Of a stretch of DNA of 64,000 bases, positions 45,754 to 54,695 are shown one piece after another. The stretch lies in the NCBI GenBank assembly GCA_036960565.1, contig JBALXQ010000038.1:1-64000 (forward strand). The letters run 5' to 3'. A model generated the notes under the pieces. That model saw nothing but the letters and a program-made list of their open reading frames with translations, searched no databases and was not told the origin of the DNA. The number at the start of each line of letters is the position of its first letter. Position 1 is the first letter of the stretch. Made by a program: the position numbers and the translations under genes. The DNA comes from Bermanella sp036960565 (GTDB lineage Bacteria > Pseudomonadota > Gammaproteobacteria > Pseudomonadales > Oceanobacteraceae).

Positions 45754-47355
45754 GTGAGTACACAGAATTCAATCCCTACACTTCCCATCACCATTATAGG
45801 TGGCGGCATTGCCGGCTTGGTATGTGCACTCGAGCTCTTAAAAAAAGGCAAAAAAGTCACCATTATTGATGGCCAACCCTTTAACAAGATTGGTGGCCTG
45901 GCTAAAGATGCTTTTGGTGGTATGGCGCTTATTAATACGCCTTTGCAAAAACTCAATGGTATACGTGACAGTCACGAATTGGCTTGGCAAGACTGGTGCA
46001 ACTTTGCCGAATTTTCGCAAGACGATGAATGGCCAAAGCGATGGGCCAAATACTATATTGAAAACAGCAAGACGCGGATATATGACTGGGTAAAAAGCGT
46101 GGGCGTTAATTTTTTACCCGTGGTGAACTGGGTAGAACGGGGAGATTATGTACCGGGTAATTCGGTTCCTAGATATCATGTGATGTGGGGTACAAGTCAG
46201 CGTTTGGTTAAAAAAACTCTGGAGGCCATTAAAAAAGTAGATCAGAATTTAACCTGGCTGTGTGACAGTCGGGTGAGTGACATTCAAAAAAATGAGCAGG
46301 GTTTTTTATTAAAGCTTGAGCAAAATAACCATAAAAAAACGTATCAGGCTCATACCCTTATTGTGGCCAGTGGCGGCATTAATGGTTGTTTAGATAAAAC
46401 TCGAGAGCATTGGCATACAAAACTAAGCCCAGCCCCTAAGTATTTGCTAAATGGCTCTCACCCCAGTGCCAATGGACTCCTACATGAAAAATTAGAAAAA
46501 CTAGGGGCCAATGTCACTCATCTAGAATGGATGTGGAACTACGCCGCGGGCATAAAGCATCCTAATCAAGAGTTTGAACACAAAGGTTTAAGCCTCATTC
46601 CTGCTAAAACCGCTCTATGGCTAGACGCCCATGGTAAACGTATTGGCCCGCAACCACTGATATCAGGTTTTGATACCCATAACTTGTGTCACCGCATTGC
46701 TAATTTACCACACCAGTATTCTTGGCAAATACTGAATCAAAAAATTGCCGAGAAAGAGCTGGCTGTTTCTGGCGCGGATATAAACCCAGCCGTTCGAGAT
46801 CGAAAAATATTTACCTTTATTAAAGAAATTTTATTTGGCAATAAACGTTTAGTGAGTTATTTGCGCAACGAGTGTGAAGACGTATTAGTGGCCGATACCT
46901 TGGAAGAACTGGTATTAAAAATGAACCAACACACGCCAGACGTGAACGTGGAGTTATCCCAGGTGAAGGCCGCTTTAAAAGGCTTTGATGAGCAGCTTAA
47001 AAAAGGCCCGCGTTTTCATAATGATGATCAGCTAAGGCGCTTATTACACCTAAGAAATTGGAAGGGCGATAAGGTTCGCACTTGTGCTTCACAACCCATA
47101 GAAGATAAAAAAGCAGGGCCGCTGATGGCCATTAAAGAAACCATTATAAGTCGTAAAAGTATGGGAGGCATGCAAACCAATTTGAATTCGCAATTATTAG
47201 ATACTCATTCACAGGTTTTACCCAACCTATATGTCATAGGTGAGGCTGCCGGATTTGGCGGTGGTGGCATCAGTGGTAATCGTTCGCTAGAAGGGACTTT
47301 TTTGGCGGGCTGCATTTTAACGGCTCGTGCCGCTGCCGATCATTTAAATCAATGA
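45754..47355 (+). CDS. FAD-binding dehydrogenase (FAD_binding_2, KstD-like branch)
   Basis: 533 residues starting at GTG, with TGGTGA six bases before. The Rossmann dinucleotide motif is IIGGGIAGLVCALEL (14-28), the acidic residue follows in VTIID, and the C-terminal FAD loop reads NLYVIGEAAGFGGGGISGNRSLEGTF. The branch is related to fumarate reductase and 3-ketosteroid dehydrogenase. The substrate is unknown, but the motif SRKSMGGMQTN recalls flavoproteins of unassigned oxidoreductases. No electron partner gene is adjacent. Confidence 0.85.
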   Translation: MSTQNSIPTLPITIIGGGIAGLVCALELLKKGKKVTIIDGQPFNKIGGLAKDAFGGMALINTPLQKLNGIRDSHELAWQDWCNFAEFSQDDEWPKRWAKYYIENSKTRIYDWVKSVGVNFLPVVNWVERGDYVPGNSVPRYHVMWGTSQRLVKKTLEAIKKVDQNLTWLCDSRVSDIQKNEQGFLLKLEQNNHKKTYQAHTLIVASGGINGCLDKTREHWHTKLSPAPKYLLNGSHPSANGLLHEKLEKLGANVTHLEWMWNYAAGIKHPNQEFEHKGLSLIPAKTALWLDAHGKRIGPQPLISGFDTHNLCHRIANLPHQYSWQILNQKIAEKELAVSGADINPAVRDRKIFTFIKEILFGNKRLVSYLRNECEDVLVADTLEELVLKMNQHTPDVNVELSQVKAALKGFDEQLKKGPRFHNDDQLRRLLHLRNWKGDKVRTCASQPIEDKKAGPLMAIKETIISRKSMGGMQTNLNSQLLDTHSQVLPNLYVIGEAAGFGGGGISGNRSLEGTFLAGCILTARAAADHLNQ

Positions 47356-47375
47356 TAAGTACAGCACGAGCTTAT

Positions 47376-47407
47376 AAAAACTAAGGGCTCTAAATTGGCA
47401 AAGCCCT
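47376..47407 (-). terminator. Terminator of the PACE efflux gene
   Basis: Reading leftwards, AGGGCT and AGCCCT (12-base loop) are followed by TAGTTTTT, a normal intrinsic terminator for the minus-strand gene. Confidence 0.6.
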
Positions 47408-47442
47408 AGCATTTAATAGTATATTTTTTAGCTATTAATCTT

Positions 47443-47877
47443 TTAGGTGATTTCTATTTGATTAACGTTTGATGTGACCAAACGATCACGAATCACATCA
47501 TAGGCCCAGTTAAAGGCAATGGCATAAACTAGGAAGAACACCACCACGCCAATATCCAATACCAGCGCCGCCCAGACACCTAGATTGAGTGCCCACATAA
47601 TGACCGGTAACGATACGATCAGCATACCCAATTCAAAACAGATGCCATGAGCAATGCGCATTTTAAATGTTCGCCCCAGTCGGTCGTGGCCGTATTTTTT
47701 ATCAAATATTAGGTTGAAAATGTAATTCCAGCCCATGGCAATAAGAGCCAGAGCAATCGCGAGGCCGGTCATGGTGGTAGCTTCACCGCCCGTCACCAGT
47801 ATGGCCAGCAGGGTGAGAATAGCCAAAGCCAGTATTTCAAACAGTACCGACTGAAATAACCGTTCTATTGTGCTCAT
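47443..47877 (-). CDS. PACE-family multidrug efflux transporter (AceI-like)
   Basis: 144 residues with four membrane helices in two bacterial-transmembrane-pair repeats. The conserved motifs are visible: ERLFQSVLFE (helix 1), WNYIFNLIFD (helix 2), RIAHGICFELG (helix 3) and FNWAYDVIRD (helix 4). PACE pumps expel chlorhexidine, acriflavine and short diamines using the proton gradient. A LysR gene is divergent, as with AceR-AceI in Acinetobacter, so it is likely the inducible regulator. Confidence 0.92.
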   Translation of the reverse strand: MSTIERLFQSVLFEILALAILTLLAILVTGGEATTMTGLAIALALIAMGWNYIFNLIFDKKYGHDRLGRTFKMRIAHGICFELGMLIVSLPVIMWALNLGVWAALVLDIGVVVFFLVYAIAFNWAYDVIRDRLVTSNVNQIEIT

Positions 47878-47891
47878 GTTGCGCTCCTCTC

Positions 47892-47929
47892 ATTTAGATA
47901 CGAATTAGGTGGCTATATTATCTCTAAAT
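47892..47929. promoter_or_regulatory. Possible operator between PACE and LysR genes
   Basis: ATTTAGA and TCTAAAT form an inverted repeat separated by 24 bases in the 90-base divergent gap. Suggestive of LysR binding but too short to be sure. Confidence 0.3.
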
Positions 47930-47967
47930 AGGATGATTAAAAGTTAGTAACTATCAGGATTGGTGAT

Positions 47968-48846
47968 ATGTATAGCCTGGAACACCTTAAGATGTTTGTG
48001 GAATCGGCCAAGAGCGGCTCGTTTTCGGCCTGTGCCCGCAAGTTAGGCAAGGTGCAGTCGGCCGTTAGTCAGGGCATTGCCCATCTGGAAGCCGATATGA
48101 ATCGGCAATTATTTGATCGCTCCACCCGTAAGCCTTCGCTAACAGAGGATGGTCAACGGCTATTGGTGTATGCCGAGGCGGTGCTGCGTCAATCTCAAGA
48201 GCTCTCCAGCGTGGTTCAGGCCATGGATCGCCATGAAGAGCCACTTATTCGATTGGCTGTGGATAACGCCATGCTGGTGCCCAAATTTAGCCAAATATTA
48301 AAGGCATTTGGGGAGCGCTATCCGGCCACGGCCATAGAAGTATTAAGCATGCCCAGTACTGATGTACTGGATTACGTTATCGATAATAAAGCCGAGTTGG
48401 GGCTAATGTTCACCCATGAGTCATTCAGTGAGGACGTGGAGCTATGTTACATAGGCAACATGCCATTTTATCTGGTGTGCGCCAGTGGCCATCCGTTATC
48501 TAGCGATGACACGCTGAAGGTAAATGATTTAATTCCCCATCGACAAATTATGCTGCGCGCCGCCAGTGGCAGCATGCCGCATCAGCTTCCTCATATTTCT
48601 GCTGAAGTCTGGTGGGCCAATAGTTTTACCAGTATTCAGCAAATGGTGGAACACGGCGTAGGGTGGTCATATTTACCCGGCCATCTGGTGGATGATGCCA
48701 TTAAACAAGGTGACCTAACTCGGCTCACCATTTCCATTGACCATAAAGCCTGGAGCCCGCCGGTGGAATTTATAACCCCAAAAAACCAAATTAAAGGGCC
48801 TGCACTAAGTTGGTTGTTCGGGGCCATGAAGGAGGTGTTGGATTAG
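47968..48846 (+). CDS. LysR-type regulator, probable AceR-like regulator of the PACE gene
   Basis: 292 residues. Helix-turn-helix SFSACARKLGKVQSAVSQGIAHL in the first 40 residues; effector domain with LAVDNAMLVPKFSQ and MLRAASG. Position and orientation are those of AceR, which activates the adjacent pump in response to its substrates. Confidence 0.88.
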   Translation: MYSLEHLKMFVESAKSGSFSACARKLGKVQSAVSQGIAHLEADMNRQLFDRSTRKPSLTEDGQRLLVYAEAVLRQSQELSSVVQAMDRHEEPLIRLAVDNAMLVPKFSQILKAFGERYPATAIEVLSMPSTDVLDYVIDNKAELGLMFTHESFSEDVELCYIGNMPFYLVCASGHPLSSDDTLKVNDLIPHRQIMLRAASGSMPHQLPHISAEVWWANSFTSIQQMVEHGVGWSYLPGHLVDDAIKQGDLTRLTISIDHKAWSPPVEFITPKNQIKGPALSWLFGAMKEVLD

Positions 48847-48852
48847 TTTTAC

Positions 48853-49089
48853 TTATAATTTTCCATGGCTGCCATCGCAATAGGGTTTATTGCCTGAGTG
48901 TTTGCACATACACATGGCCTTGGTACCGCCTTCCGCCGTAAACATCACCGGAGTAAATTCAGTACCCTTGTGGGAACCATCACAAAAGGGTTGGGATTTT
49001 GAATTGCCACAGGCGCACCATGCGTATTTTTTTCCGGCTTCGAGCTCAACCATTTCAGGTGTCTTTCTGGCGATAGTGGGTTTTGACAT
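48853..49089 (-). CDS. CDGSH iron-sulfur domain protein, double motif
   Basis: 78 residues with two C-x-C-x2-[ST]-x3-P-[FY]-C-D-G-[ST]-H motifs: CACGNSKSQPFCDGSH and CMCKHSGNKPYCDGSH. Each binds one [2Fe-2S] cluster with three Cys and one His. A double-motif mitoNEET-type protein, probably for redox or iron-sulfur handling. The 285 bases to the next gene show nothing else that I can support. Confidence 0.92.
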   Translation of the reverse strand: MSKPTIARKTPEMVELEAGKKYAWCACGNSKSQPFCDGSHKGTEFTPVMFTAEGGTKAMCMCKHSGNKPYCDGSHGKL

Positions 49090-49374
49090 ATTAATTCCTC
49101 TTGTTGATCACAATATTTAAATTAACTGGTTATCTCAATTTGTCCGAGAGCGTGTAAATGCATTTATGTATCTAGCATAGTTGGAAATAGTGGCTTTATA
49201 GGCTTCTAGCGGATATGGACTGGCGGTTTAGTTGAAGAGCCAACTTTTCTCGGTGAGGGACGGTTTTTAGTGCTAAAGGTAATAAACGGACAGGGGCCAA
49301 TTGCTAGTCTGCTAGGGTTTTATATTAGTGGCTGAGAAAGCGTCTTCAAGGCTGACCAAAAACAGCATGAACAA

Positions 49375-50157
49375 ATGAGAATCTATGTTCAGATGATAAA
49401 AATTAAATTGGGTAAGTCGCTTCAATTGACCGGGAGCATTTTTTTGGCGATGACGTTTTTGTCTTCTATGCTGTGGGGGGACGAAATAACAGTAGCCATG
49501 TCTCACTTTCCCCCAAGAAAAATTGTAGTAGAGGAAAAAGTGAGCGGTATAGATGCTGATATATTAAGAGAAGTAGCACGGCGCATGGATATGGATATTA
49601 AATTTGTATCCTGCCCATGGTTGCGTTGTCAGCGCCTTGTTATGGATGGAAAGGTAGATTTCATGACTAGCGCGGTTTGGACCAAAGAGCGTGATGGTTA
49701 TGCACATTTTATTAATCCGCCATATGTGACTAATTCCACCTTTCATTTTTATGTATTGGCAAACGCCAATGTGCACATTCATAAATATGAAGACTTATAT
49801 AAATATAAAGTGGGTGATGTGCGTGGGGCAGTAAAATTTGAGCGTTTTGATAATGATGGAAAAATTCAAAAATATTTTATTACCGCGGATGAACAACTGA
49901 TTAAGGTACTAGTAGCTAACAGGGTTGATGTCATTGTTGGTCAAGAGTCTCAGTTTGATTACATGATTCAGTCACAGGGTTACGGGCAGGTTAAAAAGTC
50001 ATCTTATAAGTATGTTACTAATACCAGCCCTGTGTTTATGGCGTTGTCCCGAAAATCTAAACAGGCCAAGCATGCCAAACAATTCTCAAAAATTATGGCG
50101 CAGCTAATTGACGAAGGTGTGGTGGAAAAGATTAAGGCCAAGTATCGCTTGCAATAA
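49375..50157 (+). CDS. Orphan periplasmic solute-binding protein, SBP_bac_3 family
   Basis: 260 residues. Signal peptide up to about LWG-DE. The binding fold starts ITVAMSHFPPRKIVVEEKVSGIDADIL and contains DFMTSAVWTKERDGYAHF and IVGQESQFDYM. The start codon is not well supported by a ribosome site; an ATG six codons later is equally possible. Like the gene near 3.3 kb it has no transporter partner. Confidence 0.75.
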   Translation: MRIYVQMIKIKLGKSLQLTGSIFLAMTFLSSMLWGDEITVAMSHFPPRKIVVEEKVSGIDADILREVARRMDMDIKFVSCPWLRCQRLVMDGKVDFMTSAVWTKERDGYAHFINPPYVTNSTFHFYVLANANVHIHKYEDLYKYKVGDVRGAVKFERFDNDGKIQKYFITADEQLIKVLVANRVDVIVGQESQFDYMIQSQGYGQVKKSSYKYVTNTSPVFMALSRKSKQAKHAKQFSKIMAQLIDEGVVEKIKAKYRLQ

Positions 50158-50241
50158 GCCCGTCAGTCGCGGTTTATTTCCGTGCTTCACAATTTGTAAA
50201 GTACAGGGCAAGATATAAAAAATTAATTACTTAAGGTATTC

Positions 50242-50958
50242 ATGAGTACACTTTACATTACCGGTGCCGGAGTGAGTGCGCTAAGTGGCATTCCTACCTT
50301 TCGTGGCAAAGACGGATTTTGGACCATTGGCAGTACTAATTATACCCCCATGGAAATGGCCACCCGTAGCATGTATATGCAAAAGCCTGAAGAATTCTTA
50401 GCTTGGTATTATCATCGTTTTGCCACCTACCGAAATCATGGCCCTAATGATGTGCATTATTGGCTGGCGGATAAAAATCTAATAACTCAAAACATTGATG
50501 GTCTAGATGGAAAGGCGGGCAATAAAAATTACATTGCCATTCATGGTCGTCTTGATCAAATGACTTTGTTTCATGAACAGGGAGATCCGGTGGAAGTGTT
50601 TTCTGCACCTTGGGACAAGGTGGATGAAAGTGATCTTAAAAAGTCTTTAATGGATATTTTTAAAATAGAAGGGAAACCACAGCTTTATAAGTCCTTCAAA
50701 CCTTTTGTTTTATTGTTCGATGAATTTTATACCGATTTATATCGAATAGAAGAAGCCACCCAGAGAATGGAGAAAGCCGACAAAATAATTTTTATGGGCA
50801 CCTCTTTCAGCGTAAATATTACCAATATGGCCATGGATATTGCTATGAAAAATAACATTGAAGTAGAAGTAGTGGATCCAGATCCTTATATACTGCCCTA
50901 CGCGAAGGTGAGGTATCACAGAATGACGGCGTTGGAATATATTAATATTGCCAAATAA
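50242..50958 (+). CDS. Sirtuin-family NAD-dependent deacylase-like protein without zinc cysteines
   Basis: 238 residues. Canonical NAD-binding motifs are present: GAGVSALSGIPTFRG (8-22), TQNIDGL (82-88) and the catalytic histidine in HG (His101). However the whole protein contains no cysteine, so the usual C-x2-C...C-x2-C zinc ribbon that follows the HG motif is missing; that region reads RLDQMTLFHEQGDPVEVFSAPW. The usual PxVVxFGE is altered to PFVLLFDEFY. A sirtuin without zinc may still fold, or it may be a different NAD-consuming enzyme. Monocistronic. Confidence 0.8.
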   Translation: MSTLYITGAGVSALSGIPTFRGKDGFWTIGSTNYTPMEMATRSMYMQKPEEFLAWYYHRFATYRNHGPNDVHYWLADKNLITQNIDGLDGKAGNKNYIAIHGRLDQMTLFHEQGDPVEVFSAPWDKVDESDLKKSLMDIFKIEGKPQLYKSFKPFVLLFDEFYTDLYRIEEATQRMEKADKIIFMGTSFSVNITNMAMDIAMKNNIEVEVVDPDPYILPYAKVRYHRMTALEYINIAK

Positions 50959-50959
50959 T

Positions 50960-50986
50960 AATGGCGGTGAAAATCACCGCCATTTT
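50960..50986 (+). terminator. Intrinsic terminator after the sirtuin-like gene
   Basis: AATGGCGGTGA and TCACCGCCATT pair perfectly around a three-base loop, with further T after the stem. It lies between convergent genes and could serve both. Confidence 0.75.
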
Positions 50987-51025
50987 AACAAGCCACCATA
51001 GCTGGCGACAGGGGTGCAACGAGTC

Positions 51026-51649
51026 TTAAGCAGGTTCTGCCTGATTTACATTTTTAGCCGATTCAATTCTGATGTGTGCCAAAGCCGCATCTATTTGCTT
51101 TTTACCTTCATTAATAATTAATTCAGGCGCACCTTTTGAGCCGCTGGCATCAATGTGGATTACTTCTTCAACACCAATAAAGTTGCATATTTGTTCAAGG
51201 TAACGACTAGCATGATCCATTGGGCTGCCCACAGGCACGCCGCCAGATGAAGTAATGATAAATGCGCGCTTAATTCCCGTTAATCCTACAGGACCTTGTT
51301 CACCATATTTGAAAGTAACTCCGGCACGACAAACATAATCGATCCATTGCTTCAGCACTCCAGGAACCGTGAAGTTATAAATAGGAGAACCAAATACCAG
51401 AGTATCGGCGGCCATGAGTTCATCAATTAATTGTTTTGATACCGACAAGTGTTGCTGCAGGCTCTCGCGGGAATCATCTGATGAACCGTGTACACCCATT
51501 AGATCTTGAGCACTGATTAAAGGTAAAGGCTGTTTAACCAGATCTCGCTCGATGACGTTTTCATTAAGTTGCTCGACCAAGTACTGGGTAAGCGCACGCG
51601 AGTTGGATTCAGTAAGGCGAGCACTGGCATCAATTTTCAATACAGACAT
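51026..51649 (-). CDS. azoR: FMN-dependent NADH-azoreductase
   Basis: 207 residues of the flavodoxin-like AzoR/NAD(P)H dehydrogenase (quinone) family. The N-terminal phosphate-binding stretch IDASARLTESNS, then FGSPIYNFTVPGVLKQWIDYV and SSGGVP are family marks. It reduces azo and quinone compounds by two electrons. GGAAA precedes the ATG, just after a strong hairpin. Second gene of a DoxX/azoR pair next to a divergent LysR. Confidence 0.9.
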   Translation of the reverse strand: MSVLKIDASARLTESNSRALTQYLVEQLNENVIERDLVKQPLPLISAQDLMGVHGSSDDSRESLQQHLSVSKQLIDELMAADTLVFGSPIYNFTVPGVLKQWIDYVCRAGVTFKYGEQGPVGLTGIKRAFIITSSGGVPVGSPMDHASRYLEQICNFIGVEEVIHIDASGSKGAPELIINEGKKQIDAALAHIRIESAKNVNQAEPA

Positions 51650-51664
51650 AATAATTTTCCTGTG

Positions 51665-51690
51665 AGGTGCTCATGTATGAGCACCTTTTT
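51665..51690. terminator. Hairpin directly before azoR, plus-strand U-tract
   Basis: AGGTGCTCAT and ATGAGCACCT around a two-base loop, followed by TTTT on the plus strand. It faces the wrong way to terminate the doxX-azoR transcript, which runs on the minus strand, but the same stem forms there, just upstream of the azoR ribosome site. It may be an attenuator or a processing hairpin. Confidence 0.55.
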
Positions 51691-51737
51691 AATTTAGATA
51701 TTAATAATGGAGCGAATATTTCAACTGAGCTGAAAGA

Positions 51738-52184
51738 TTAATCAGCTAGTTTTTGTTGTATCAGTCTGTCGGCACTAAAACTGCCGGCGCCGCGTATGAT
51801 CAAGCCGATGCTAATGACCAATAATGCCAGCGCGTACTCGTAGCCATTATTACTCATGAATAAACCGTTATTAATATGCACCGCGAAAATGGCAACTAAC
51901 ATAGATACTGCCAATGTAAGAGCAGCAGGGCGTACCAGTAATCCCAGCATTAACAATAAACCGCCGAAAAATTCGGAGCTGCCTGCGAGCACGGTCATAA
52001 GCATGGCAGGTTCAATTCCTATTGAAGCCATCCACCCTGCGGTACCTTCCAAGCCATAACCACCAAACCAGGCAAACAGCTTTTGTGCGCCATGGGCAGC
52101 AAAGGTGGCGCCTACGGCAATGCGTACCGCTAGAGTATCGAAGCCGGCTGAAGTGGTGACTATCTTATTTATGAGTGATTTCAT
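51738..52184 (-). CDS. DoxX family membrane protein
   Basis: 148 residues, four membrane helices, with LAVRIAVGATFAAHGAQKLFAWFGG and GSSEFFGGLLLMLG. GGAG is six bases before the ATG used; four additional codons upstream start from TTG and are rejected. DoxX proteins are thought to act in thiol or quinone-linked membrane redox. It is upstream of azoR in the same direction. Confidence 0.88.
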   Translation of the reverse strand: MKSLINKIVTTSAGFDTLAVRIAVGATFAAHGAQKLFAWFGGYGLEGTAGWMASIGIEPAMLMTVLAGSSEFFGGLLLMLGLLVRPAALTLAVSMLVAIFAVHINNGLFMSNNGYEYALALLVISIGLIIRGAGSFSADRLIQQKLAD

Positions 52185-52282
52185 GCTGTTCTCCAAATGT
52201 GTTTATGCTTGTTTGTTAAGCAACTGAAGCCATTGTACGGCCTGTGGAGAATTGAATAAGGGCCTTTATATGATTAGAATGA

Positions 52283-52295
52283 TCTAAAATTTAGA
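52283..52295. promoter_or_regulatory. LysR-box-like site (T-N11-A)
   Basis: TCTAAA-A-TTTAGA, a perfect palindrome of 13 bases fitting the T-N11-A rule of LysR binding sites, between the DoxX and LysR starts. Confidence 0.5.
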
Positions 52296-52314
52296 ACATT
52301 TACTCAGGACCAAT

Positions 52315-53217
52315 ATGAAGGTAAACCCCATAAGCATAGAGGTGTTGGAGATACTGGACGCTATCGATCGGCGCGGAAGCTTCGCAAAAGCTGCTGAAGA
52401 GCTGAACAAAGCCACCTCAGCCCTTTCTTATGGGGTGCAAAAGCTGGAAGAACAGCTTGGTATCACCGTATTTCAGCGTGAAGGGCGGCGCTCGGTACTG
52501 ACTCCAGCGGGGCGTTTGATACTGGAAGACGGGCGCCTCATTTTAAACGCCACCACCACGCTGGCCGACAAAGCCAAGGAGCTGGCCACCGGTTGGGAGC
52601 CTAAGCTGCGCATCGCCTTGGACTCCCTGTTAAATTACCAGCTTTTCTTTCAGGTGCTGGAGGGCTTTCTACAGGAGCACCCGGGCCTGGAAGTAGATGT
52701 AAGTGAATGTGTATTAAGCGGTGGCTGGGAAGCGCTCGAACATGACAAGGTAGACCTAGTGGTAGGCGTGCCAGGCCCTGTCCCTTTGCAAAAAGGATTT
52801 CGCACCACCGCCATTATTAACAGCAGTTTAATTCCGGTAATTGCAGCCCATCACCCCATGGCTCATTTGGCCAAGGACGCTCTTGCGCTGGAGGCGGCAT
52901 TGCCCAATTTACGCAGAGTAGTGGTGCACGATACCTCCACCGTGAATGTGGCCCGCAGTGAAGGCTTGAGCATTGCCAAACAAGTGTTGTATGTACAAAC
53001 CTTGGATTTAAAGTTAGCGGCCCTCATGACGGGGCTGGGCATTGGCCACCTGCCACGTAACCGTATTGAAAAACAGCTGAATGATGGCAGCTTATTAGAA
53101 TTGAATTTGGGTGACAGAGCCGAACAGGAAAATTTTATTGCTTGGAAGATAAGCAATAAAGGTAAGGCCTTACAAACCGTGATGCAGAAATTACTATTAG
53201 TGAAATGGCACTTATGA
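52315..53217 (+). CDS. LysR-type regulator divergent from doxX-azoR
   Basis: 300 residues. N-terminal HTH SFAKAAEELNKATSALSYGV, effector domain with LRIALDSLLNYQLFFQV and GVPGPVPLQKG. Divergent from the DoxX/azoR pair with the T-N11-A palindrome in between; likely regulates the pair in response to redox or electrophile stress. Confidence 0.88.
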   Translation: MKVNPISIEVLEILDAIDRRGSFAKAAEELNKATSALSYGVQKLEEQLGITVFQREGRRSVLTPAGRLILEDGRLILNATTTLADKAKELATGWEPKLRIALDSLLNYQLFFQVLEGFLQEHPGLEVDVSECVLSGGWEALEHDKVDLVVGVPGPVPLQKGFRTTAIINSSLIPVIAAHHPMAHLAKDALALEAALPNLRRVVVHDTSTVNVARSEGLSIAKQVLYVQTLDLKLAALMTGLGIGHLPRNRIEKQLNDGSLLELNLGDRAEQENFIAWKISNKGKALQTVMQKLLLVKWHL

Positions 53218-53241
53218 GCGTTTAACTTTTGGTTTGTATTT

Positions 53242-54660
53242 TTATTGTGTTGATTTTCGCCTTAGCTCGGCTGGGGAAAAATGTTTTTTGTCAGGCAGTT
53301 TTTTTAAGAAATTAAAAGATTTCGAATTCCTTTTATAAATTGATTGAACATAATAAGATTTCTTTTTTAAATCGTGAAAAGCATCTAAAACGGGCAATGT
53401 TCCCGGCATCTCCTCGTGATATCGGCTGTAAGAAAGGCTCACGCGCCAAAGTTCACCTTTCCTATTGTATTGTTCTGCAATGACGGCGTTCCAGCTGTCT
53501 TCATCAATATAAAGTACCCTGTGTGGATAAATATGGCGCTCTGTCGGTTTTAGTTTGGCGTCTAAGACCCAAACCCTATGCAGCTCATACCGTGTATCTT
53601 CAGGGTTAACGTGATGCGGGGTTAATAACTTATCCAGTTTACCTATTTTTTGTGCCAGTGCCTTATTGTTATAGGGAATGAATATTTCTTTTTTCCCCAC
53701 TAGTTGCCAGTTATACCTATCTGGCGATCCGTTAAATAAATTAATTTCGTCGACCACGCGAATGTGGGCAGAGTTCATATTTGGGGTGTCGTAGCCAATT
53801 GCAGGCAGGCGGCGTACACGGCGCTGGCCCGTGACATAGATCCAGTTTTTTCTGGGGTAAATTCTCGGGTTTGTGCTGTTATGAGATAGAGTTGTCCCTC
53901 CAGCTAATCGCGCGGGCGAGAGAGTCTTGCTCATATAATATAAAAGAACGCTGTTGCTGGTGAGTTTTTCCCTAGTTGGCTCGTAATAAGGCATGGCTAG
54001 TTCCACTGTATTTACAATTTTGGCAACAGATCCATCTGTATGAATGGCCGCCTCAATAATATTTGCTTTAAGGTGCAAACCTTTCCAACTGCTAAGGTGA
54101 TTCCATAATACCTCCAAAGCATTTTTTGCAAGAGGAAATGGCACTCCAGGCCAGGCATTTGTAAACCCATTGCCATCATCTATTAGTGTGGCTTGTGTGG
54201 CATTTTTTCGTGCCGCCTTGTATTGGCTTTCAGGTACATTGTGTAAACGGTGGCTTTTATAAACGGGCATGCGAAAGGTATCTGGATAGTTTTCAAAAAG
54301 TGCCTTTTGCCCGGGGGTTAGATACTGATTGTATTGGTTCGCATTTTCTGAGGTGATTATAAAAATTGGTTTTTCACTGGCGAGTAATTTTGAAATTTGA
54401 TCGGACTTTATTTTATCACCGGTCCATCGTGCAATGGTTTTTGATTTGTTTGCCGCTCTCAATGCCCCTAAAGGAGTTAATATGCCACCCAGCTCTTTTA
54501 GTTTTTCCTTAGTAACAGCAGCCTCGCTTTGATTTGTTAAACCTAATAACAGGATTAGGCATGTCAGTAGAATTGAGGGTGTTCTTAGTGAAGTCGTATT
54601 GAAAAATAGGCGTGCCATTTTCATGGAAAATATGTATTCGTTTATTGCTAATGTCCACAT
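53242..54660 (-). CDS. DUF1329 family envelope protein
   Basis: 472 residues. After an N-terminal signal (hydrophobic core about 29-42) comes the DUF1329 fold, related to lipoprotein-binding LolA-like sheets; RRLPAIGYDTPNM (around 285-297) and YELHRVWVLDAKLKPTERHIYPHRVLYIDED are typical. The start is uncertain: an ATG twelve codons downstream would give a more ordinary signal peptide. It is 36 bases downstream of a diguanylate cyclase gene, so they are probably one operon. Confidence 0.8.
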   Translation of the reverse strand: MWTLAINEYIFSMKMARLFFNTTSLRTPSILLTCLILLLGLTNQSEAAVTKEKLKELGGILTPLGALRAANKSKTIARWTGDKIKSDQISKLLASEKPIFIITSENANQYNQYLTPGQKALFENYPDTFRMPVYKSHRLHNVPESQYKAARKNATQATLIDDGNGFTNAWPGVPFPLAKNALEVLWNHLSSWKGLHLKANIIEAAIHTDGSVAKIVNTVELAMPYYEPTREKLTSNSVLLYYMSKTLSPARLAGGTTLSHNSTNPRIYPRKNWIYVTGQRRVRRLPAIGYDTPNMNSAHIRVVDEINLFNGSPDRYNWQLVGKKEIFIPYNNKALAQKIGKLDKLLTPHHVNPEDTRYELHRVWVLDAKLKPTERHIYPHRVLYIDEDSWNAVIAEQYNRKGELWRVSLSYSRYHEEMPGTLPVLDAFHDLKKKSYYVQSIYKRNSKSFNFLKKLPDKKHFSPAELRRKSTQ

Positions 54661-54695
54661 GTTACCGCCAAGCCCTGAAAATAGTAATTTAAACC

